Position numbers and translations under genes: made by a program. DNA of 64,000 nucleotides, taken from Polytrichum commune. Taxonomy: Eukaryota > Streptophyta > Polytrichopsida > Polytrichales > Polytrichaceae. Where the stretch lies: positions 36,895,081-36,959,080 of the forward strand of contig OX485809.1 in NCBI GenBank assembly GCA_950295325.1, given 5' to 3'. Below are positions 46,098-56,700 of the stretch, one piece after another (the first letter of the stretch is position 1; every line of letters starts with the position of its first letter). Below the pieces are notes generated by a model. That model had not been told where the DNA came from. It did not search any database and saw nothing but the letters and a program-made list of their open reading frames with translations.

Positions 46098-48057
46098 CCC
46101 TTGATGGGTGAGGGGTGAGGACTACCGCACCTGAAGATTCACGAACGCGCGTTCGTAAATCTTCGTCCTCTCTTATCGCCGCAGAGACCGCATCGTACGA
46201 AGGCGCTGACGTTGTTGCCAGTTCAGGTGGCAAAGGACTTCCAGCCGGTGTGGGATGCGCTCGGGGGTGGGATGGCCCTGCTTGGTACATTCCTGGCGAA
46301 GAGGACTGTGAGGGGTATCCTACAGGGGGATAGGGGTAGGGCTGTTGCACCGGAGCAGACTGGCTCTGCATGTCGCGCACCTCTCCATGAGGAGTGCCCG
46401 AAACACCATGGGCACAAGGGGGACCCCGGAGTGACACCCGGGACTTGTGGCGCCATTGGTGAGAGGGCCCAAGTGATCCTAGTGTGGGTGAGGGCCCCGG
46501 GCGTTGGGAACGCCTCCCACCCACAAAGACTAGGAGGCATGAGGGTGAGGCCATGAGCTATGTGTAGCTCATGGCGTGGTGATTCTAGAATGCTCAAGAT
46601 CACCTCAATCGGAGGTGTGAGCTAGGAGTTATGGCCATTTGAGTGGGGTGCTGTCCCGGGACAGCGCCCTGATACAGTGCCTGGGAGTGATTCCCAGGAC
46701 TGCCAAGGTTCAAACAGGCATAACTTCCTCAAGACTTGCCCGAATGGGGCAAGTGAGGAATCCATCGGCATCTACGTGAAGCGTAGATGAGGATGGAGTG
46801 GTTGGTTGTTATGATCAGACATCATACAAGGAAGTTATGATGGTCTGAAGCTGCTGGGGGGGTTCTAGGCCCAGCAGCTAAGGGAAAATGTCCACTTGGC
46901 CCCAACTCTTGGTAGAGAGACAAGAGGTTGGTTGGCGGTGGGGTAGGGGCTCCGTGTAGAGTCCTAGAGGCTTATATGGGTGAGGTGGTGTGGCCTCACC
47001 CACCCGAGGCCGAACGGCAAGGCCTCCATGGGCTTTGGCCTATTGTGAGGCCATAGTTGCCTAGTATGGTGCGGGTTGTTGTAGTGTTGCTCCGGCAACG
47101 CGATGATCAACATAGGATTGGACTTCCATGGATGGAAGTCCACATTGGGGAAATGGGTTACCGATTAAGGGGTGAGTCCCGAAAGCAAAGTATGAGGGTT
47201 GGTTCCCTCCTATGAACTATTGGTCTGAGGTAAGAGGAGCTATCCATTAGCATGGCGGAATGCAAAGGGTTAGCACTCGTAACCTTAGCTAGAAACGAAA
47301 ATTGGCAAGATTGTTAAGGGACCTAGCAAGGGTTGCGACACTGCATGCTTCTCAGCATCTTGAAGATGGTGTCTGTCTTTGCGGCGGAATCCCTGAGCTC
47401 CTTCTCCAGCCTCGCCATTTGTCTGGCGCTCCTCCTGCGCTGCCGCCATTTCCTCCTTCATCTTCTACTCCAGCTTGGAGTTGAGCTCGGCAACTGTGAG
47501 GGATTCCTCCTTCACCCGCTTGTTCCTGTCGTACTCCACCCCCAGTTCGGACATGATGTCCATGTCCCCCTCGTCCTCGTCGGAGACATCGATAATTGCC
47601 CCCGGCGGCAGCTCCACGTAGGGCGTCTTTTTCATCCTCCTCCTCATGTTCCCGAAGAGGTCCAAGGATGGACGCGACCGTTGGTCGAGGAGGTCGAGTG
47701 TCTCCATCTTTGGCACCGAGGAGGTCCTGGGAGACCCCGACGTCGAGCATCCCCCAGGTGTGCCGAAGGGATCCAGTCCAGATACTCTTGCGGGGGCGAC
47801 ATCTTGGGTTGCCCCAGCAGACGACCCGGTGTAGCCCCCAGGAGTCCCATGGGGGTCTGAAGGCTGTCTTGATGGCGGCAATAGCAGCAGAGGAGTGACA
47901 TCCAACGACTGGATGATCGCTTCGAGGTTAGCTGAGGGGGTGGGCTCGTCATCATCCGTGTCAATTACCGGCGTTCCCCCCTCGGATGGCAAGCTGAAGT
48001 CTGTCCTGGGGCCACTCATGTCACCCAGGTCCATCATTGACGCCTGGACGAGGCTTG
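46098..48057 (-). pseudogene. Outer element main gene, exon part right of the inner insertion (interrupted by a solo LTR)
   Basis: Going down the minus strand it reads MMDLGDMSGPRTDFSLPSEG, VIDTDDDEPTPSANLEAI, ELPPGAIIDVSDEDEGDMD, RVKEESLTVAELNSKLE, an in-frame TAG at 47465-47467, EKMKEEMAAAQEERQ, a one-base frame change near 47415, and MARLEKELRDSAAKTD with KMLRSMQ. A 970-bp LTR then intervenes, and the frame resumes as SQSAPVQQPYPYPPVGYPSQ ... EDEDLRTRVRES (over a palindrome) ... PHPSR up to the inner element's target site. It parallels the disordered exon 30409-28919 of the inner gene (VKPEVLTVEEANEKMR). The 5' part is cut off by the third element at 48058. A dead copy with at least five lesions. 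Confidence 0.75.
46371..47340. mobile_element. Solo LTR, 970 bp, in the outer element's coding exon
   Basis: It begins TGTCGCGCACC and ends GGTTGCGACA, with the direct duplication CTGCA at 46366-46370 and 47341-47345. TGTCGC/GCGACA form a 6-bp terminal inverted repeat. Rejoining the flanks restores the exon frame (KMLRSMQ then SQSAPVQQ). There is no internal coding. Much of it is made of successive short hairpins. Confidence 0.92.
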
Positions 48058-48112
48058 TATGCGAGCGGTGAGCGGAGAGCGGAGAGCGGCAATTTGGAGA
48101 GTGGAGAGCAGA

Positions 48113-48620
48113 AATGTGGTAAAAATAGGATAGATTCTGCATTAAATTTAGAATTCCCTTAAAATAGTAAAAGAATTTACTTAGAATATTCCAGATTCTG
48201 CCAAAAATAGAAAATTGTTGGGACCTATTTCCGTGGAATGTGTGGGCACTAAATAAAATAAATGCCCTGAATTTGAAATGGTCTGATTTAGTTTGAGAAC
48301 CGTGAAGTGCCAAAATGATCGTAAAATTGTGATATAATAATTAAGTAGATGATGAAAACCAATGATGATCCCAATATGTATAGAGACACATGATACGGTT
48401 GAGTATTGTAATCCAACTTTGTGAGCTGAATAAAAATAATCCATGGAATTATATTTATTATATTTTTGAGCTGACAATATTTAATTATTCAATGAAAATC
48501 TTATATCACTTAGTATATGGTGTACTCTATTAGAAACATGGATGAATAGGCACTACTTCATCTATCATGTTGATGGGAGAAAGAGACACTTAGAGTAAAT
48601 CCTAGGCCCGATCTAAAGGG
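48113..48620. other. Third element left non-coding end
   Basis: No gene recognised between the terminus and the transposase pseudogene. Confidence 0.4.
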
Positions 48621-48698
48621 TGAGTTAAAATTCCACTCTCGAGAATACCTTTGACCTCGTTGAAGCTGAAGGTTGGCGCGTGGATGAAAAGCTCTACA

Positions 48699-51600
48699 TC
48701 AGGATTGTGATGGCAGACCTTTAAAAAAAATATAGTAAACATGCTTGCAATACGAGAATTGACTCCGCCCTCGAAAGTTGGTCATTGTCTTCTTGAATGC
48801 AGGGTAGGTGCAACCCGGGAGGGAACTGATGGTGATGTGGTATTGTGTCACGTCGGGTGGCGTCATTGAGTCTAGCGCAATGATGCAGCCATGGCCAGGG
48901 TGAGGAATCATCGTCACCGAGCGGAGTTGAACTTTGAGAGAGTCCGCAGAGCCCATGGATAACCGCTGCTGAGGGTTTGGACGGGTTGCGGTGCGCTTAA
49001 CGAGCTTCCCTTCTCTCTTCCCAGGATACCTGTCCGCATCTGCTGGCACCGGCACGGAGTCTAAATTTGCCGGAGACGGTGCAGTGGAAAAGAGCCTTCT
49101 GGGTGAGACTGGCACTTTCTGCGGCAGTTGGAATCCGGCCGCCTCGAGGGCCAGGATCTCACATTGCTTGAGGTTAGTCCCAAGTTTCACTGGTCAAACA
49201 TCCGGAATGCTTGACCTCTCCTGTTCCGCAGAGTATTGAACAACCCATTTGCGCCTGCTACCCTTAACGCACCTATGGATATCATCTGAGCAGAAGAAAA
49301 ACTCTGTGGTCTCTTTCACATTTCTCCTAGTGCTGTGTCATAGACCGGTGTACGTAGGGGCAGGGGTTGATTTTGCACCCCTTACGATTCTCTCAGTACA
49401 CTTCTTTTTGGTGACGGCTCTCTGTGCCCAACAACATTTGTCAGAAGTCTTTGGCAACCGAGCGATGTGCCACTCCTTCACGTTCACCCTAGTCTCCTCG
49501 ACGGCAGTGACGTGGCTGATCCGTCCCACGGGGATGGGGGACGGGACGATATCGTCCGCATGTGGCGCCGGGGGTGTAACTTCCGGGACATTGGAATCTT
49601 CCTCTTCAACAATTATGGGCATGTCAGTGGAATGAGTCCGGACAGCCCTACTAGAGGCACGGGGATGTGAGAAGTTGACCTTATCAGGTCTGTGCGACTC
49701 CTCTTCTGCTCCAAGAGGTAGATTTGCTTTGCGCTTCGTGGACCCGAACACCTCTTCCCCAGCCATACAAGGCACCCGGGTACAGAACTCTTATGCTCCA
49801 GGCATGTCCATCATGGGGTCTTCGAGGACTAAAGGATTACCCGTTTGCTTCGCCCTACGCTCTGCCAACCTTAGCTTGAGCTCTTTCTTTGTAGGGCCTG
49901 TACCGCCAACATCACCTTTCAGGAATTGGTAGTAATTGACAACCTGAAGGAAGCCTCGAACAAAGTCGTCCACTGTAGCAACATAGAGGTCGCCGCCGCT
50001 GTTTCCAGACGATTGAAGCCACTTGTTGTGTATTGATTCGGCGAGATTACATGAAGGCATTTCTGCTAGTTCTTCTACTGTAAATTTCTGCGTGTACATA
50101 GTGTAAGCAATTAGAAATTGGAGAAGAGTTGTTTCATATTAGAGTGAAAAGAAAAAAAGAAAAAAACAACAAGTTTAGGGTGAACATACCCCGGTCATGA
50201 AGCCTCCCCATTGGCGATAACGGAAGTGCCAGAATGCAAGCCAGAGCTCGAGTTTGTCAAGTGCCTTCTCTGTCACTGCCCGGGCGGATACCCACCATGC
50301 ACGTAGCCCGTGGTACAGGTTCTCCACTTCGTCCATGGTCCTGGCGGTCCTATATTGGTGGCACATCTTCTTGTGTTGCTCCCAGAGTTCTTCGGGGATG
50401 TATTTCTCGGTATACTTAACCATAGATTGGGTCCAGTGAAACTGACAGGTTCTTTCCCGGTCATCCATACGGTCCTCCTTCTTCCCGTTGCCATATATGA
50501 CCCGAACTGCATTCCAATTGGCCTGGGCGTTGTCGGCCATGAAACCCTTGAAGTTGGTATCGACAACGCCATTCCTCTCCATCACAGCATTGAGATTCTT
50601 CCAGAAAACGATCTGGGCATCACAGTCCTCCGATTGCATGTCACAGCTTGCAATGGTCATGACACGACAATACGTGGAGTCATACACGTGGCATGCCATT
50701 GTGGTCCACTGTCTCACCCGTTTCACATGGTCGAACATAATCCAAGCATTCTTCAGATCTTCGTCGGGCTGCATACGCTTCACCAAATCTACCCCACTAC
50801 CAGGCCCGACTTCCGACATCTTAAAGACAAAAACCTTGTCAAGATCTGCCCCTTGACCTGGGAATTTGTTCTCCTGCACAAATGCCCATAAACTAATTCC
50901 ATGGAGTTTGGTGATAGAGTCCATGACACCATACCTTCTGAGGAAACGGAAGCTCATGACCTTGTTGCGGATGTTTGGGGAAGCCATGTCCTTGCACCGG
51001 TCGAATACTGGAACAAGTTCCTCAAGAGAAAGCTTCTTTGTTGGCGCGTCATCGGGTTGAAGGAGATAACTGCCAATTAGAACTTTGCTAGCCTCCAACA
51101 CAACCGCACTCCTGGTAGCCTGGGGAGTCTTCTCGATCTGTTCTTCAATTAGGCCACTGATCTCAGCCTTAGTGTCTCTGTAGTCGCCCACCTTGACTGG
51201 GTGATCGTGAATTCCAAGGTGGATACACGCTCTTGTATGGTTGATTTTGCCAGCAACATAATAAATCTTAGCCCCACATGTAGCAATACATGTCGGGGGT
51301 TCTTTACACACCTTACAAACAAGCGTAAAGTCAGTTGGGGGTGCTTGATCCACTACAAAGGCTTGGAGGGTACAACCTTCAAACTCTGTCTCGTTGACTT
51401 CGAAAATACGAGGTCGGCGGATCAGATATTCGCACTCCTTGTTCTTGCAACGCAGGTGTCCAACGCAGGAGGAAGAACGGAAGGACAAACCAAAGTCGTT
51501 TGTGATGTTGGTGGTGATGGTCTTGGTCCACACATGGCCGTCGTAACGCTTGTCCATTCCATGCATAGACTTGGCCTGTGACCGTGCGGCCGTGTGACCA

Positions 51601-52352
51601 ACGGGAGGCAACTCGAAGATGACAACACCATCGAACAGAGCAGGAAGGTACTCTACCCTCTCGTGTCTAATCACCGAGTAGTCTATTTTTTTAAGAATGT
51701 TTTTTTTTCCCGGCATTGCTGCAAGTTGTTTTAATAATGGTACTATGCTAACAGTATCTTGCGACAAAGGATATACTTTAGGAGTGTCCCCACCAACTAT
51801 AACCTGAGGCGGGGGCTTGGTGGGACTGACCTCGTCATCTGAAGAAAGTGTAATTACAGATTCTACTCTAGAGTTGTCTACAATAGGCGTCTCGAGACCG
51901 GGTTCGAGCTTGACCTTCACATCACGTGGCAGAGGAGTTTGAATGGTGCATGTAGAGGAAGAGCGAGGAGTGAGGATCTCAGTAGAAGCAGCCATCTGAG
52001 ATTCAGTGAGGCCATAGACTCGGTAACTACCTGGATGAAGAGTCCAAAACATGTTATTGTTCTCATCACGATGCGAAATGCGACCTAGGGTATGTGTAAG
52101 CTCAGACGTGACAACATCAAAAATATCCTCGTCAACAACAATAGTGTCCTCTCTGAAACCGAACCGAATACTTAGACGTTGGGATGTCATGTAAGCTAGT
52201 CCGCTGTCATCCATGCGAAAGGTAAGTGGGACTCTCTCTCCATCGGCTCTGAGGATTGCCATACCGACTTCTCCGTTAGCAGGCACATGAGCCATGATGA
52301 GGGGAATGAGGCCTTGCGCGGTGATGGAAATATGGAAGAGGTTTCTCAACAT
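48699..52352 (-). pseudogene. MULE transposase with WRKY-GCM1-like and SWIM zinc fingers, disabled
   Basis: Exon 1 runs from an ATG at 52352 (or 52295) to a GTATGT donor at 50190; exon 2 starts at 50087 after ACACGCAG, phase 0. It encodes an N-terminal region, a Cys/His domain (CVGHLRCKNKECEYLI ... CKVCKEPPTC ... HTRACIHLGIHDHPV) of the WRKY-GCM1/FLYWCH type, then the MULE core: IMFDHVKRVRQWTTMACHVYD (first Asp), FKGFMADNAQANWNAVRVIYG (second Asp), RTCQFHWTQS and, in exon 2, NLAESIHNKW (Glu). The C-terminal SWIM finger reads GCTYPAFKKT ... YCKHVYYIFF, with Tyr where the second Cys of CxC is expected. In-frame stops at 49791-49793, near 49336 and near 49191 interrupt one continuous frame. It would mobilise the third element if intact. 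Confidence 0.85.
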
Positions 52353-52664
52353 TTTGGGAAACCTATTTATTGGAAATGAATGGCCAAAGACAACAATGAT
52401 GGACAGATCCAAATGACGGATGAACAATGAAGGAAAGCATGAATAAATACTTCTAAAAATGACCCACCCTAAACCAAGGAGTCTGAAAGGGAGCAGAAAG
52501 GCTGTCAAGATATACCAAATTATATCAGTCAAGTCATGGTAGACATTCTACTTGACAAGATAGTATTTATTTTTAAATAGTAGAATCCAATAACATGCAT
52601 ATATACTAAACATGATAGTACCTCATGAATAAGAAATTCCAAACATTAGAATGCAACATTGTTA

Positions 52665-53084
52665 TTAACGACGAATACACTTATGGGGCCCTTTGCCATA
52701 TTTGTCACCGTCATGTTTATGACAATGGTCAATCCCCAAACTATGAACTGCAGTGCATGCTGCGCAATCGAGTTTCTGACCTTTGGCATTCTTAAACAGG
52801 GATCTAGAGTAAGTGCCCGGTTTAATAACCCCTGCTCTAGAATAGGCATGAGTTTGTAAAGTAGACTTGTCCTCTTTCAGCGTTGCAACATCTGCCTGCA
52901 AAGATGGAGTATGTGGTTGAGGAGTGTGAACGACGACAGCCGGAGAAACTGAGCAGTCATGTGGGTTGGGAATCTTAATGATGTTGACGTCTGAAGAACC
53001 ATCGATGGTCAACTTGGTGTGAATTCCAGAGGAACTAGGAGCACCTGACGGAGGAAGGTTGGGGGGACTTGCGTCAGTACCCAT
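52665..53084 (-). CDS. Small Cys/His-rich protein next to the MULE transposase
   Basis: The 139-residue frame starts at an ATG at 53084. The N-terminal half is Pro/Ser-rich; the C-terminus is basic with a Cys/His cluster, KLDCAACTAVHSLGIDHCHKHD and GKGPHKC, that could bind zinc. It is transcribed in the same direction as the transposase, and its upstream region (53270-53480) is a diverged copy of the transposase's own upstream region (52325-52570). That suggests a co-expressed accessory gene. I do not recognise the family. Confidence 0.5.
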   Translation of the reverse strand: MGTDASPPNLPPSGAPSSSGIHTKLTIDGSSDVNIIKIPNPHDCSVSPAVVVHTPQPHTPSLQADVATLKEDKSTLQTHAYSRAGVIKPGTYSRSLFKNAKGQKLDCAACTAVHSLGIDHCHKHDGDKYGKGPHKCIRR

Positions 53085-53269
53085 TTGAGAAGAATATGAG
53101 TAGATTACATGAAGGAATGGGTACAAGTAATCGGGTATTATATACACTTAGGGTAGACACCAATGCACTTAGAATATTTGATAACCTGTTAGATCAATAT
53201 AGAGTCAATATGTATTTATGTAAATTGTGACAAACTGTAGCATGAAGGATTAGAATGTATTACAATGGA

Positions 53270-53480
53270 AATATGAAAGAGGAATCTCAACATCGTGGGC
53301 TACCTATTTATTAGGAATGTGCTGCCAAAAGAGAATTGCGATGCACAAGCTCTACATGACGGAGGTACTCTAAACGAGAGTAACATTAATATTTTTAAAA
53401 TTTGTAACGCTGTCACGATATACAAAATAAGAGAGTACAAGTCATGGTAGACATACTACTTGACAGGCAATTACATATTA
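53270..53480 (-). promoter_or_regulatory. Duplicate of the transposase upstream region
   Basis: The order GAAATATG(A/G)AAGAGG ... TCTCAACAT ... CCTATTTATT ... and AAGTCATGGTAGACAT.CTACTTGACA is shared with 52327-52560 at nearly the same spacing. It lies upstream of the small gene as the original lies upstream of the transposase. A shared promoter is inferred. Confidence 0.5.
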
Positions 53481-53742
53481 TTAGTTGGCGCCGATATAAA
53501 GCCTGAAATCATAATTAGGCATGACGTTTCAGGACAAGAATAGGAAGTATAATGAAATCCGAATTAGGCATTAAATAAAGGAATGTCACACCTAGAAAGT
53601 CTTGTCTTAGATTTCGTGAAACTCATATCCTTTCACTTAGTGTCAAAAGTTATGAATTTCATGAGAGGCGTAAGACGTGTTTGATTGACGGGAGGGTTTG
53701 CGAGTGTTGGAGTAGACATGCACAGGAAGGGTGACACGTGAC

Positions 53743-56700
53743 ATGCAGGCCCCTATCAAGAGGAGAAAGAAGAGAGGGAAGTTATATTTCAGTAGCACTA
53801 AGAAATTGAAGTCGAGCAGGATGGGGAGGAAGAAGGTGGCGCCTGAAACATATGACACTAGTGGAATTAACAAAGTTTTAGATTTTGACGACACTGAGGA
53901 GAACGGAACATTATCGACGATAGACGAATCTCTGGGTCCCTCAAAATCCAAGAGCCCAGGATCACAGTGTCGAGAAGCATCAAAGGATGTGGGGACAGAG
54001 TCCAATCCCGCATCCAATCCAGCATCGCAAGAGGAGAGTGGCGAGGAAGTAGTTGAAGAGACGAGCTTGATGGAACCAGAAGGTTGGTTCCTCGGACCCT
54101 AAAGTTGACAATTTTGAAAGAATTTAGACGCGGAATAGAAGTTAGCCCAAAAAGTGGTGGGCTTAGAATAGCCAAAGAATAGGACCCGTCAAGGACACCC
54201 CTCCGGAAGTGATTGTATGGCTTAGTAGTGCAGTCAAATTTCGATATTGAGGGAATCTTTCTAGAGCCCTAGGGTACACCCGAGTGGGTCCAAAGGTTTA
54301 CGGGTTTAGAGTTTGAAGATAAAGCCAAGGAGTGAAGTCAACTTTGAAAATTGAGGGAATCTTTTGGAGCTCTAGGGTGCCCCCGAGGGTGTGGAAGGGT
54401 TTTGTTGTTGAGGGTTTGATTGTAACGTGAGGTAGGATTTGGAGGCCGAGGATGGAACCCGAAGTGTCCAGCGGAGACTCAGGTTCATATATTCGGACCC
54501 CCTAAGTCCATTTTGGTCTTGGTTGAAGGACAGAACAGGGTGCTTGATATGAGAGTGAAGTTCAGATTGTGAGGATATAAAGTGGTGCCCCCGAGGGGTG
54601 CCGTTAACGGCACCCCCTTCGGGGGTCATTTTTTTATTTTTTTGGTGCTTGAAAATGGCCTGTCTACACACTGTAAGGTTGAGGATGAGTCAATATGGCT
54701 AGAAATTTTAGGTGGGTCATATACTCGGACCCCCTTAAGGATCATATAAGGATCTATAATATACTCATAAATATCAGATTATGAGGATATAAAGTGCTGC
54801 CGTTAACGGCACCCCCTTTGGGGGTTTTATTTTTATTTTTTTGGTGCTTGAAAATGGCTTGTTTATGCACTCTAAGGTTGAAGGTAAGTCAATATGGCTA
54901 GAAATTGCAGGTGGGTCATATACTCGGACCCCATTAAGTTGATTTTGGTCTTGGTTGAAGGTCATATAAGGATGCACAATATACTCATAAATATCAGATT
55001 TTGAGGTTGTAATGTGGTGCCCCCGAGAGGTGCCGTTAACGGCACCCCCTTTGGGGGTCTTTATTTTTATTTTTTTGGTGCTTGAAAATGGCCTGTCTAC
55101 ACACTGTAAGGTTGAGGATGAATCAATATGGCTAGAAATTTTAGGTGGGTCATATACTCGGACCCCCTTAAGGATCATATAAGGATCTATAATATACTCA
55201 TAAATATCAGATTGTGAGGATATAAAGTGGTGCCCCCGAGGGGTGCCGTTAACGGCACCCCCTTTAGGGGTCTTTTTTTTAATTTTTTTGGTGCTTGAAA
55301 ATGGCCTGTTTATGCACTCTAAGGTTGAGGGTAAGTCAATATGGCTAGAAATTGCAGGTGGGTCATATACTCGGACCCCCTTAAGTTGATTTTGGTCTTG
55401 GTTGAAGGTCATGTAAGGATGCACAATATACTCATAAATATCAGATTTTGAGGTTGTAATGTGGTGCCCCCGAGAGGTGCCGTTAACGGCACCCCCTTAG
55501 GGGGTCTTTTTTTTAATTTGTTTGGTGCTTGAAAATGGCATGTTTATGCACTCTAAGGTTGAGGGTAAGTCAATATGGCTAGAAATTGCAGGTGGGTCAT
55601 ATACTCGGACCCCCTTAAGTTGATTTTGGTCTTGGTTGAAGGTCATGTAAGGATGCACAATATACTCATAAATATCAGATTTTGAGGTTGTAATGTGGTG
55701 CCCCCGAGAGGTGCCGTTAACGGCACCCCCTTAGGGGGTCTTTTTTTAAATTTGTTTGGTGCTTGAAAATGACATGTTTATGCACTCTAAGGTTGAGGGT
55801 AAGTCAATATGGCTTGAAATTTTAGGTGGGTCATATACTCGGACCCCTTTAAGTTTATTTTAGTCTTGGTTGAAGGTCATATAAGGATGCATAATATACT
55901 CATAAATATCAGATTTTGAGGTTGTAATGTGGTGCCCCCGAGAGGTGCGGTTAAAGGCACCCCCTTCGGGGGTTTTTTTTTTTGATTTTTTTGGTGCTTG
56001 AAAATGGCCTGTCTACACACTGTAAGGGTGAGGATGAATCAATATGGCTAGAAATTTTAGGTGGGTCATATACTCGGACCCCCTTAAGGATCATATAAGG
56101 ATCTATAATATACTCATAAATATCAGATTGTGAGGATATAAAGTGGTGCCCCCGAGGGGTGCCGTTAACGGCACCCCCTTTGGGGGTCTTTTTTTAAATT
56201 TTTTTGGTGCTTGAAAATGGCTTGTTTATGCACTCTAAGGTTGAGGGTAAGTCAATATGGCTAGAAATTGCTCGTTGGTCATATATTCGGACCCCCTTAA
56301 GTTGATTTTGGTCTTGGTTGAAGGTCATATAAGGATGCATAATATACTCATAAATATCAGATTTTGAGGTTGTAATGTGGTGCCCCAGAGGGGTGCCGTT
56401 GACGGCACCCCCCTTGGGGGTTTTTATTTATTTTTTTGGTGCTTCAAAATGGTCTGTTTATGCACTCCAAGGTTGAAGCTAAGTCAATATGGCCAGAAAT
56501 TGCAGGTGGGTCATATACTCGGACCCCCTTAAGTTGATTTTGGTCTTGGTTGAAGGTCATATAAGGATGCATAATATACTCATAAATATCAGATTGTGAG
56601 GATAAAATGTGGTGCCCCCGAGGGGTGCCGTTAACGGCACCCCCATTGGGTGTCTTTATTTTTATTTTTGTGGTGCTTGAAAATGGCATGTTTATGCACT

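Larger units (their letters stand above)
22870..48057. mobile_element. OUTER giant transposon (left end at 22870; right end not seen), split by the inner element
   Basis: At 22870 the sequence AACACTATATTCGTTAATTAGAGAC...TTTTGAGAC matches the left terminus of the inner element at 26049 over roughly 45 bp. Behind it, as in the inner element, lie two minus-strand exons and then an FCP1-like exon of a gene paralogous to the one in the inner element. The gene continues on the far side of the inner element at 46098-48057. The element's right terminus is not in the window: sequence right of 48057 belongs to a third element. Its palindromes are of the ACGAACG family only. Confidence 0.7.

Noticed and set aside
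26044..46098. A 22-bp intron (GTAGG...TTGCAG) at the inner element's insertion site
   Set aside because: After removing the element the sequence reads as continuous exon in the same frame, and 22 bp is too short for a spliceosomal intron.
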